From NCBI GenBank assembly GCA_963680875.1, contig OY804589.1, positions 22,909,462-22,973,461 of the forward strand: DNA of 64,000 nt, in the 5' to 3' direction. Each line of letters opens with the position of its first letter. The first letter of the stretch is position 1. This document shows positions 52,271 to 62,836 of the stretch, piece after piece. Source of the stretch: Bathymodiolus brooksi (taxonomy: Eukaryota > Mollusca > Bivalvia > Mytilida > Modiolidae). The notes below the pieces were generated by a model that was given only the letters and a program-made list of their open reading frames with translations, ran no database searches and was not told the origin of the DNA. Position numbers and translations under genes: made by a program.

Positions 52271-52530
52271 CAGTGCCATATTAACGCATGGGCACGCTGA
52301 GCAGTTGCCCGGGGGCCCCATAAGCATAGGGATCATATGCTAATCTTTGTATGCTGTGTGCGGCATGTTTTTTAATGTTTAAACACTGATTTTTTTGGAA
52401 GTACCTATACAATAACTATATATTTAATTTAATCGACATTTACATTTATATTCCTGCGAATGGTTGTATAGGTAGCCGTCTCGGTGTACTGCTATGCCCG
52501 GGGTCCTATAATGCTGTTAAGACGGCCCTG
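52271..52530 (-). mobile_element. hAT-like MITE copy 2, with a perfect 8-bp target duplication
   Basis: Inverse orientation relative to the copies at 35671 and 55512. Left end 'CAGTGCCATATTAACGCATG', right end complement 'CAGGGCCGTCTTAACAGCAT'. The element is flanked by 'agtagact' on both sides (52263-52270 and 52531-52538), an exact 8-bp duplication that fits the hAT superfamily. It has no coding capacity. Confidence 0.9.
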
Positions 52531-53902
52531 AGTAGACTAGCTTTCCCCAGATTCACAAAACATATACAAAACAATGTAACCCAAGATTCATTTTTATTTA
52601 ATTAAGATTTAATAAATTTAAATATTCCATCAGTTTCATCCGGTTCAAGTTCTAGATATGAAAATTTACAGGAATAGAAAACAGATTTGAGGGTTGCGAG
52701 TGTTATCTGTTTTTTTCACTTCATCTGTAGGCCATTATAAAAAAAGTAACATTTTATTTTGTTAAAAAGAGATGTGAGGGGAACAAAAGAAACAAATATA
52801 TCATTACACCATGCACACTCAGATATTCACTATGTTTGCAAATATATCAATTTTTGCCATTTTTTTTTCAAAAGTATTTCAACTCAAAATATAATTTAAC
52901 AACTTATTTTAACAGAGAGTTGTCGAATAATTCAATATGAACATCTACTGATATACCCAATACATGCAGAGACACAATTGTGTTATATGTCTCTGATACA
53001 TGAATAAGTAATACATGGATATTCAATATATTGTTTTGTACATGACGCCCAGGACCAGGTACAAGATTGTGTGATACTGATAGTGATAGAAGTTGACATG
53101 GATAATTACACCATTTTACAATTGATTAGCAATCACTTCACAGAAACCTTTTTTATATATGAAATAAACAATTGATTAATTATCGAATCGACGACAAATT
53201 TAGTTTACTTTAATTAAATAAAGCTTAACATTATATTGTTTTCATATTTGCCTTCGATAGAGTTAACAAATAGTGTTACCTCCCTTTATCGGTGCGCCGG
53301 ATCACTTGAGTGTTGTATTGTTTTCGAAATTGATTAAATATTTAGTACGTACACTTCGACATGAAAGTTCTAGAATATACGCGTCAATAAATTCACAGTT
53401 GAAAACATATTAATAAATAGCAGATAATAAAGATATATGATTTTGCAACGAGACCAATGACAAACTTGACAGAAGACGATGATTTCCAATTTTACACCAT
53501 TGGCCAACAGGAATCGTCAATTTTCCGCGTTTTATCTTGTCTTAATCTCCATTGTTGGCTGTATAGTAGCTCTCGTAGCACTTTTCTTAAACAAAAACAA
53601 AAAATCTTTCAGAAAATATCCAGTTTTTAATTCAACTTTCACTCTAAACACTAGAACTTTTCGAAATTAGTTAAGGCACTGATTGTAGTCACGTGACCAT
53701 CATTTTATCAACAGAAATCCACGTTGACTCGTACAAAGTTGAAACATTTTCACTTTCGAACATGTATAAATAATGGTTGCAATATGCATCAAATATTGTT
53801 ATGTTTTACTCATTAATTTGTATTACATACCCGACCCCCCTTTTTTATTGCATGCAATCTTAGAAACAGCCTTAACACACCTGCGTTTCTCTTCGTCATT
53901 TC
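52531..53902. other. AT-rich intergenic stretch, nothing firm
   Basis: A 64-codon ATG ORF at 53479-53670 has one hydrophobic stretch but no other support. 53865-53900 ('gaaacagccttaacacacct') is the inverse of 43335-43362, a short shared sequence of unknown origin. Confidence 0.4.
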
Positions 53903-54244
53903 TTGACATTCAAATATGACACTAATGGTCAACTTTCTACCAGACTTTATGACAAAAGAGACGACTTCAATTTTGCCAATATCAATTTGGAGTATGGAGT
54001 TTATTTTTCACAACTGATTCGATCGATCTTGTCGTTTGAATTCAGCCCTTTCACAACGTTACCGTATTCCAAATTCCAGAGAAAGGGTGAAGTCAGGACC
54101 AAGACCAAAAAACATGAACAAACCGATAAAGAAGCAGTTCATATAGAGGCTCTGGATGTTGTACGAGAAGTAATATATTCACAAGTCATTATTCTAAAAA
54201 CAATTGTAAAACTAAGTCAGCTTCGAGACATCTCTATAGACTAA
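53903..54244 (+). pseudogene. Retroelement polyprotein fragment downstream of the RT core
   Basis: The frame opens with 'LTFKYDTNGQLSTRLYDKRD' and 'DFNFANINLEYGVYFSQLIR'. This is the conserved segment that follows the RT domain in the same retroelement family as the fragment at 37280-37484 (there GIPMGTN and YIDD). Between NFANIN and EYGVY a stretch usually present is deleted. The remaining frame to 54244 is open but less conserved. There is no natural start, and the RT core is absent upstream. Family assignment (Penelope-like or another non-LTR group) rests on memory and is uncertain. Confidence 0.65.
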
Positions 54245-54489
54245 CTAGAAAAAAAATAGGTTTACAAATCCCGGCTACAGGAGTGAAAAGTTACAGAGAA
54301 ACTTAGAAAAGACATATGGTACAAAACTTAAATTCATTAATATGGACACTAATAAGGGAAAAATCACCAATTACAGATACTTTTTTTGTAAAGAATTACT
54401 GTATGCGTTTGAGGATGACTACACATATACTGTGTACTTTAACTAACCAAAGCAAGTCTTTACTTGCGGTTTGAAATACATTTCTGTCC

Positions 54490-55511
54490 ATGTTGATGTC
54501 AGGCAGAAAAAACAACTTTAGTAATATCAAAGATGAACGTCTTGTCAGTTCTATTGTCCAAGATATATGTCGAGCCGAGACCAATGCCAATGGACGATGG
54601 AAGTTACTAAAGCACATTTTGTTTTTGACACAAGTTTAGGAGTGTGGAACTGACTACTCTGTTTAACAGACTATGTCATTCAGAAACATATTCTTGTTCT
54701 TAAGAGCTTCAAACTGTCATATCCCTCACTGTTGAAATTACTTCTAATTTACTGTCTCCAAATTTTAAGAAATCTAAATGTCCAATTCATATTCCCTTCT
54801 GACTTTGACAATTAGGATCAACTGTTGAATGATCTTTTATGCGTAAGAAGAGTTTGAAGATACCAAAGGGGTAATCAGAATCCGTAAATCGAAGAACAGA
54901 CAAAACAATGGACAAAAGAAAAGGTACAAAAGGACGAACAACGATCCACAAAGCATACATTTAAAACTACAGATCGAGTAACACAAACCCCACTAACAAC
55001 AGGGGTGAACTCAGGTGCTCCGGAAGGGTAGACAGTTTCCGCCCCACTAGCATCTGTCCATAAATCTCATGGAGTAATGCTTCAGGATTTTTCCTGTCCA
55101 GATGATGTGGATGTGGGTGGTGATATGCCAGTTATGTCGATGATTGACAAACTTACATGTATATTCGATTTATAAAATGAGAAACTCAACAGGTTCTCCC
55201 CGACCGTTATGGAATACAGGAAAAGCCCATGCCAGTTTCAAAGTTGACATGTGAGAAGTTCCCAGTAGTAAGGAGAGGTATAGCAGTGCAAATCCAGCAG
55301 ATATGCTTTGGGTTATGACTCGCTATTTGATCTCTATTTGGAACAAACGTTACCTGGGTTTGGTGATGTGGTATCAATCTTAGGAGAGCCTCCTGCAAAG
55401 CTAAAAACAATCGATTATTACCCAGTTATCAATACTCACATTACTGACAACAAAGCTGCCCACGAATGCCATCGTTATTCGTAAGATGACACAAAAGATG
55501 TCCGACAGATA
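54490..55511 (+). pseudogene. Decayed, uncharacterised protein-coding block (probably transposon-borne), split by two insertions
   Basis: Part 1 (54490-54845): 'DERLVSSIVQDICRAETN', 'GRWKLLKHILFLTQV', a shift, then 'ELTTLFNRLCHSETYSCS', a stop, 'ELQTVISLTVEITSNLLSPN' and, after a stop, 'DFDN' and 'DQLLNDLLC'. A repeat M copy (54846-55060) interrupts here. Part 2 resumes with 'ASVHKSHGVMLQDF' and 'DDVDVGGDMPVMSMIDK', later 'LEQTLPGFGDVVSI' and 'AKLKTIDYYPVINTHITDNK', reaching 'ECHRYS' and a stop at 55482. It ends where a hAT-like MITE begins at 55512. I recall similar uncharacterised proteins repeated in mollusc and cnidarian genomes, which suggests a mobile-element origin. Function is unknown and no catalytic motif is recognised. 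Confidence 0.6.
54846..55060 (-). repeat. Dispersed repeat M copy inserted in a coding remnant
   Basis: On the plus strand from 'agtttgaagataccaaagg', 'ggtaatcagaatccgtaaat' through 'aaccccactaacaacagg' to 'ggtagacagtttccgcccca'. It is nearly full length and well preserved, and it lies exactly between 'NDLLC' and 'ASVHKSHG' of the decayed protein, so its borders define the element's ends. Confidence 0.8.
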
Positions 55512-55775
55512 CAGGGCCGTCTTAGCAACATACTAGGTCCCGGGAAAAGCAGTCCACTGGGGACTCTACCTACACAATCACTGACAGCCACAGGAATAAA
55601 GTTGTAATTGTCGATCATATTAATTATATATTCATTGTATTGGTACTTCCAACAAAATCAGTGTTTAAACATTAAAAAACATGCCATACATAACATACAT
55701 AGATTAGCATAGGTCCCTATGCTTGTGGGGCCCCAGGGCAACTGCCCATCGTGCCCTCGCGCTAAGACAGCACTG
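55512..55775 (+). mobile_element. hAT-like MITE copy 3
   Basis: Starts 'CAGGGCCGTCTTAGCAACAT' and ends with the complement of 'CAGTGCTGTCTTAGCGCGAG'. The interior 'agcagtccactggggac', 'cagtgtttaaacatta' and 'gggcaactgccca' match the other copies. It interrupts the coding remnant ending at 55511. Flanking octamers do not match. Confidence 0.85.
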
Positions 55776-57809
55776 AATAGAAGACACATTTAAGATGGTA
55801 TCACCATTCGATTGTATGGATATACACATGTTTAATAAAGTAAAAAGACAGTAAATAATAAAGAAATGTTATTGAAAATAAATATGTAAACATACAGTTC
55901 ATAAGGGACGGGGTGTGGTGATTTCCTATCACAAGCGCCTGCGGGAGGACCAACAAAGAGTTGGTTTTCAATCAATGTGGTCTGAATTTCCCACTAATAC
56001 CATAGTTACAAGATGACCAAGATGTGCCACCTTTTATAAAAATATCTTATTTTGTCTTCATTACCTTGTCTTGTCAGATTGTATTTGTAATGGATAAATG
56101 CATTTGGTATTTTGGACTTGTCCTTCATAATAGCATATCATGTCTAAAACATATGGATTTCTATTTTAAATTGTATGATACAAATTGAAAACTGAAATGC
56201 AACCCAAATTGTACCTATTCATTCATCAGAATATTTTTCTATTATTGAAATGTATCGAGATAGATCTTGGTAAAATAAATTATTATCTTTCACATTCAAA
56301 TTTGGAAAGCAAAAAATATTTAGGAAATTCAGAATTTGTGTAGGCAAATTTCAAATTGAAGCAGAACATCATAAAAAGATACAAAGAGAGGGAAGGGTCT
56401 ACATTAATAATATTGATTAGGAGTGTCATTTCTTCTAAATTATTAACACTAGATGTATAAACACTATTTTGATAAAGTAAAACTTTACCATTATTGATAA
56501 GCTAAAAAGTCCTTTAAATCCAATAAACATCCTTTATAATGCACCTCATTATCTAGAATTGAGGATACTGTATAACGTTATTTGTATGTCTTTTGTATTG
56601 TATGTATGTTCGAGTGGTTATGTCGCAATGTGTATAAATATTCACCATTCACTAACAACCTAACTATAGAAAAATAAGAAAATAAAACAAGACCCATTTA
56701 TCTCGATTATTTTAAGAATCTAAATTGAATTGGATAAACAAGAGTAAAACTGAGGCCCCCAAAGCATGTGATGTCTGCAAATTGGATTTCAGATCCACAA
56801 AAAGAAAAAAAAAAAAAAAAAATTAGTGTGTAATGCCACCAATTTTCTATCATCTTAAAACCAGATATTTTGTAAAGAACCATCCAATGCACATTTCAGC
56901 CAAATTTGCTTACAAATGCTTCAACTGTTTCAGATATGCATAATTGTGAAATGTTTTTCCTGTAGGGTCCTATGTTAAATTTGTCCTCATGATCATCTTG
57001 GATTTCTGATTGTCAGAGAAAAAAGATATTCTTTTAAGGGGCCATCCAACGATTACTGATGTTCAGTTAGGGTTCAATCAAATATCTAGTTTCTGAGATG
57101 AATTACTTTTTTTTGTCCTGCAGCGGTGGCCATCTTAGAATTCCGATGGACAAAACAGAACTTTTTAAGAGGGTCATATATGACACATTCCTACAAAATA
57201 ACATGTTCATCCCACATGTGGTTTCAGAGAAGATTTTGAAATTTCAGCATCAGAAAGAATTGGTCGTAGCAGCCATGTTGAATTTCTGAATCAAATGAAA
57301 AACATGTAATGTTGAGAATCACTCATGTAATATTTCTACCATGTTTGGTTCTAATTCGGCCTGTGGTTAGTAAAAAATAGTTTTAAATGTTTATGGACGA
57401 AGATGGATGCTAAGTGATGGCAATAGCTAATTTTTGTTTTAATACTTGAAAACAATTATTTGTAAAAATAACTTATTGTATTATTTCCATTAAAAAGTAC
57501 AGAAAATATTCTTATTAGTGTCATAAGTTTGATGTAAATCCAAAAATATATTAACAGAGAAAGTGTTTTTAAATGAATAAATAGTGTAATTTTCAACAGT
57601 TGACATATTTCTGTCACAATAGTGTAATTGCAATGAGATGTTTGTTGGATACTTTTTTGTATACTAAGGTTTAGCATATCACGAAATATAAATTGAGCAA
57701 ACACCTAATTTTAATTCTAACATGACGTCCTTCTTTCGTTTTGTGAACAAGCGAGCGATTTATCGATTGGGTGTAATCTCATTAGCACATGCACAGGTGC
57801 ATGTGACTG
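55776..57809. other. AT-rich intergenic stretch with an A17-18 run
   Basis: A poly-A run lies at about 56804-56821. 'gccatcttggatttc'-type phrases near 56997 and 57130 hint at a degenerate two-copy block. No coding region was recognised. Confidence 0.35.
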
Positions 57810-58046
57810 ACTTTCCCGTCGTAAATAACCGTTTTCCAATCAAAATATACTACCGTATTTGTACTCTTAGACATATCAGAATCGAAATAATTCATGGAAG
57901 CCAGAATGTGTTTTGAGGTTTAACATGGGTTGGTGGATATTAGTATTTTATTGCGAGCCAGAGGCGAGGGATAACATCTACTATTATCCGCAAACCCATG
58001 TTAAAACTCAAAGCACATTCTGGCTTCCATGATTTATTTCTTAATT
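57810..58046. repeat. Foldback repeat with 'attctggcttccatg' arms
   Basis: The left arm (57892-57930) reads 'catggaagccagaatgtgtt' and 'ttaacatgggtt'. The right arm (57990-58032) reads 'aacccatgttaaaactcaaa' and 'cacattctggcttccatg'. The upstream part 'tactaccgtatttgtactct' and 'agacatatcagaatcgaaat' is shared with 60340-60893. The spacer of about 60 bp is probably shortened. Confidence 0.75.
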
Positions 58047-58660
58047 AGATTTTCCATGTTATGGAACATAAACACGTCCCTTGTGTATGGAGAATGTCAT
58101 ATTCACAACAAGCATCAATTGTTTGGAGTGGCCATTGGTGTACCCTGTTGCAATGTATTTTTTCTGACCCTATCCATTTATCCTGTCCCAAGCATAGACA
58201 TGCATTTCCAACATCAGATGGTGCTGCCACCTTTTTTGTGTTCAGTGAGTGGTGATTGATTTTGGTGGAATTATTGACCATTACTGTTTTAACTTTCTTT
58301 TCATAATCCTGTACTTCTTTTTTCCTTCACGGCCATTATCCAAATGCCACCTTTCAACCATCAATTATTGATTGTAACCTTAATTCTCATCATGAAAATA
58401 TACAAAAATGTATATAATTGAAATACTGCTTACTTGACATTAAAAAAATAATCAATCAACCATTCATTTCAACCAAATGTATTGCATATGGTCCAACTTT
58501 TCACATTCACAAGGTATGCATATTCATATAGATTCCTGTGATACATTAAAAAACATACTTTCAGCAAACCAATTATTTTCATTGATTGATATGAAAAGAA
58601 AGTATATAAACAGTGATAATCATAAATTCCATCAATAATTACCTTTCATCTTAAATGAAC
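58047..58660. other. Intergenic stretch, nothing recognised
   Basis: Overlapping short ORFs on both strands at 58029-58281 have no protein-like pattern. Confidence 0.4.
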
Positions 58661-58892
58661 TTGAGCCGTCGTGGTCGTATGGTAGATGAATTTACTACAA
58701 CCTGTGCAATCGTTGCCTATCACCACTTAAATTGTGACTTCGAACCCCGTTCATGGCGAGGTGTACTCGATAAAACATTATGTGATAAAGTTTGTCAGTC
58801 ACTTGCGACAGGTCTGTGGATTTCTCTGAGTACTCCAATGTCCACCACAAAAGTAGTAACTGAAATATTTTTGAAAGTGATGCTAAACACCT
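58661..58892 (+). repeat. SINE family B copy
   Basis: 'gagccgtcgtggtcgtatgg', B-box-like 'gacttcgaaccccg', 'gaggtgtactcgataaaaca', and a tail decayed at 'ctccaatgtccaccacaaaa', ending 'aaagtgatgctaaacacc'. ORFs here are spurious. Confidence 0.75.
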
Positions 58893-60339
58893 AGCATCCA
58901 ATAGACAAATGATGGATCAAATGTTTGTATATGTAGTGTATAGCATAACACACCTTTGGGTCATAATGTGGCATAGCTTTACAAGTACCAATAATACTAC
59001 AACAATATTGTTTCCCACACAATTCTTGGAACTGTTATACACACATCATGTCATTAAACAGTGTACTGAAAAAGAAACAACTTCACTTTCAATTTTTTAT
59101 TAACAATTAAATTAAATTATCTCCATGATCTCAAAATTATTTTTTCAGTGTTTACTGCATCTTAATATGTACATGTAGGTATGGCTGAATCCTGATTTCT
59201 TGTCTGAACTGAAAACTACAATTATTCATGTGTTTCTGAATCATTAAATACATATTCAATCACTTAATTCATCACATCTTTCTGTCTTTGATCACTGAAT
59301 ATACATAACACATATCTCATTTAATTTTTGTGTTGGTACCCGAGTGTGGAGAGTATGAAATCTGCAATAAAAAAATAATTTTAAGGTCGATTTCTCGTCA
59401 GCGGCCATTTTGTATTGACCGTTTTCATCCGTAATAGACAGAAATAGAAATCGACCTTTTAATTTCATCCAATATAAAGTTGGTTCTCGTAGTTGTTTTG
59501 CTACGGGAGTAAAACTTGAACAATTTTTATGAAACAGTTTTGATGTTAAATAAATTTTGGAGGTGATTTACTTCCGACCTGATTGTGCATTGAGTCCGAC
59601 GTTTTTTAGTTTCTAACCCTCAGTGGGATTTCATGTGTTACTATGCTAAAGTATACTTTAATATTATCCCCACAATTCACAAAAAGTACAGAAAACAAAA
59701 CAAGCAACCAAAAAGAAAATTAGTACGTCAGATTATCTTAGAAATTAATTCATTGGACATGTAAACATTCTATTTTTAGCAGTCCCTTTACTTTTTATTA
59801 TTTTTTTTCCTTTAACAAATATATTTTATTTAGCTCTTTCGCAAAGTGAATTCCCGATGAATAATTGTATTAACATTAACGTAAATTTGATTTATATATA
59901 GTTTAATATTAACATTGCGAGGGCGTAATGGTTTAGCACACATGACTGCCGATAACAACATCGTGAGATCAATATTTTATTCTTACTTATTTCAATAAAG
60001 TATGGAAAAACAAACAATATATTTGATAATTCATAATTCATCTAATACAGTACATATAACGATATAACGTGCATGTTTTAACATAGTACACGGATGTCAG
60101 GTTTGATTTACATATCCGGTGTTTTGTTTATTATGGTCCTTTTGTTATCCTTACTAATAATGTCATTGATATAGTCTATCGTTTATGAGTCAGTGCTAAA
60201 TGTGTAGTATTACTTGGAATTTTAGTGGTATGATTTTACCTTAATGGGCCATGACTGATAATGCAGTATTACCAAGCATTCTATTTATATAATCTATCAC
60301 GTTTTACTTTTCTCAACAAAAAAAGTTTGAAGATACCGT
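58893..60339. other. AT-rich intergenic stretch with one small hairpin
   Basis: 'aaggtcgatttct' (59383) and 'agaaatcgacctt' (about 59446-59458) form a 13-bp inverted repeat around a 50-bp GC-richer loop. Nothing else was recognised. Confidence 0.45.
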
Positions 60340-60893
60340 AAATATAAACTACCGTCTTCCAATCAAAGTATACTACCGTATTTGTACTCTTAGACATATC
60401 AGAATCGAAATAAATCATGGAAGCCAGAATGTGTTTTGACGGATATTAGTAAATTGTACCCCTCGCTTCTGGCTCGGGATAAAATACTATTCTCTGGTGT
60501 TCTCGTGGCAAGTAGAATTTTGATTGGCTAAAAAGGTACTTTTAAAACTTCAGGGAAGCCGTGCGGTGACAGAAAATCAATAATCGCTCTCACCTATGTG
60601 CTGTCCATTTACATTGTGCACAGCAGACGACACACATTTCACAAGATGACAGAAAATCAATAATCGCTCTCTGTGATCTTTGACCAAAGATACACGTATT
60701 TATGTTTTTCCTATAATAAGGACATACTTATTAATGTTGGAACATTCAGATAAAAATGTTATCAGTCCCTAGCTGTTATATATCCCGTTTTAAAGGGGAT
60801 ATATAACATCTCGAGACTAATAACGTATAATATCTGCCAATCCATGTTAAAACTCCCAACAAATTCTGGCTTCCATGATTTATTTCTTAATTA
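60340..60893. repeat. Longer relative of the foldback repeat at 57810-58046
   Basis: The left part 'tcttccaatcaaagtatact', 'gtatttgtactcttagacat' and 'catggaagccagaatgtg' matches 57830-57910. The right part 'ccatgttaaaactcccaac' and 'attctggcttccatgattta' matches 58002-58040. The interior is about 400 bp and has a 24-bp direct repeat starting 'gacagaaaatcaataatcg' (60569 and 60646) and a hairpin 'atatatcccgttttaaa' with 'ggggatatat' (60778-60805). Confidence 0.7.
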
Positions 60894-62482
60894 TTCAACA
60901 TGGATTATATCCTCTCCTGCTGCTGTAGCGCTGCTTTACCATGTTATGCAGTTGACTTGGTTCCTTTGACATTCTAATTACTGAGAATAATTTCCTCTCA
61001 TGATTTAGAAAATAAAAAGATCAACATTTGGTTATAAAAAGATTTTAAAAAAGCAATTTACAGAGCTCAGCATTGACGAGTTTCTGCGGTTGCTAGGGAT
61101 AATATTTGGTTACTAGGGTCATTGTAAGGTTTAAGGAATGCTTATAATATATACTGGTTGGTAAATGATAAGATGTCTCTAGATTTGCTAAGGTGCTGTT
61201 GTATAATTTTTTTTCTTGATTAAATAAAAGGTCCATGAGATCTACAGGAAAATACTGTGCATAGGGAAACCTGTTGCTATGGACGGGGCATAACTATGAA
61301 TAAAAATATCAAAATGTATGTTTGAAATATGAAATGACATTTGTAGTGTGTATAGCTTGACAAAAATGTACCGCTTAATCAAATATCAAGTCAAAAGATC
61401 GTAGATGTCAAAATTCAACCATTACTTGCAATAATATAGGCTAATTTAATGTTTACAAAACCGTTGCTAGGGAGACAAATCTACGCACAAATACTATATG
61501 CTACCATAGAGAATTGGAATATTATTTTTAGAGTGTACATACACAGAATATAACATTTTGTCAAAAAGACTATGCAAGATATGTAAAATAAAACCACCAT
61601 ATTTGAATTTCCAATGATTAATTGGACCCTCCTCCATTTACGTTGCTAAGCAACAAATGACAAAGTGAAATCATCAAAAAAAAATCTTGTTCTTACCTTT
61701 CAATGATTGTGTTTAATATTATATCTATATAAACAGTTTCTGAGATTGGGCCACAATCTACCCTTATAATACCCACTCCTTTATGCTGATTCTTCTGTGG
61801 TATTTAAATCTTCTTTGAGTTTAAATCATCCATTGTTTTTTTTTCTTTGTGTTAACTCTGAAAAAAAATACCAAATTACACTGTACATGTATCAAGCTAA
61901 ATTTAATAGACAATTTCAACATTTACACCTTAAATTAAAAAAATTATGGGTTTTTACATGCTTTTAATACAACCTATTTATAGAGTGAAAAAAAATAGGC
62001 TCCAGGGAGCCTGTTGTCACTCACCAGAGATGTTAGGTATTAAAATGTTGTCTTTTTAAAGGGAACTGCAAGAACAAACTTGATCTGTGTATTATTCATT
62101 TAAAGATAGTTCAAAAATTATAAATTGATGCAATAATCAGATGGACTTAATAACACAGAGAAACCAACAAGCATCTCCTGAGGGTCCAGCAAACCATATG
62201 TATGAAATTTTGTCCGAAATTAAAGATATAAAATATAGCAAAGTACCATGAACTGAAATTGTAATTAAGCTACATTTTGGCAAAAAATGGGGGGCGAGGG
62301 CAAAAACATCAATATTCTTCGTAACTAATGAACAATTAAGTTGCACTTTCAGTGCTGATATTAACATAATGTACTTAAAGACAGAACTTTGCTAAAATCA
62401 AGAAATAGTATTTATCCTGCAGTCATTAACAGTTTTGTATGATAATTACAGTAGGTGTGTATATATAAATACATGTGTGTAG
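60894..62482. other. Intergenic stretch with repeated GTTGCTA motifs
   Basis: No coding region was found. Five X-box-like motifs are listed separately. An 'aatcgccac'-type repeat was not seen. Confidence 0.4.
61088..61654. promoter_or_regulatory. Cluster of five GTTGCTA(G/A)-type motifs (RFX X-box-like)
   Basis: 'ggttgctagggata' (61088), 'ggttactagggtc' (61108), 'gttgctatgg' (61273), 'gttgctagggagac' (61463) and the perfect inverted repeat GTTGCTAAGCAAC (61642-61654). The last fits the RFX X-box pattern of two half sites with a one-base spacer. There is no neighbouring gene to regulate, so this may be part of a repeat rather than an enhancer. Confidence 0.3.
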
Positions 62483-62752
62483 GGTTAATGTTAGGGTTAT
62501 GGTGTTTAATGCCACTTTCAACAATATTTCAGCTAAATATGTGGTGGTCAGTTTTATTTGTAGAGGAAACTGGAGTACCTGCAGAAAACGACAGACCTGT
62601 CTCAAATCACTGACAAACTAAATCACATAATGTTGTATCGGGTACACCTCGCCATCTGCAGGATTCCAACTCGCAACTTTAGAGGTGATAGGCACTGATT
62701 ACACAGGTAGTTGTTAATCCAACTACCATACGATCACGACCACGACGGCTCC
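62483..62752 (-). repeat. SINE family B copy, reverse orientation
   Basis: On the plus strand: 'gggttatggtgtttaatgcc', 'caacaatatttcagctaaat' (tail complement), 'tacacctcgccatctgcagg', and 'accatacgatcacgaccacg' (head complement). It is nearly full length. Confidence 0.8.
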
Positions 62753-62836
62753 TACATTTATTTATCACCTTTCAGTAGTATATACAAATAACAATCTCCT
62801 GAAACTCAATTCATGAACATAGCGAAGAGTAAGAAG

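Noticed and set aside
53479..53670. 64-codon ATG ORF with one hydrophobic segment (possible small membrane protein)
   Set aside because: Its length is within chance for AT-rich sequence, and a single hydrophobic stretch is weak evidence. There is no conserved partner in the window.
57098..57289. Plus-strand ORF with charged, protein-like composition
   Set aside because: It begins at a CTG/ATG in T-rich repeat-like sequence, and no flanking exon or homologous motif was recognised.
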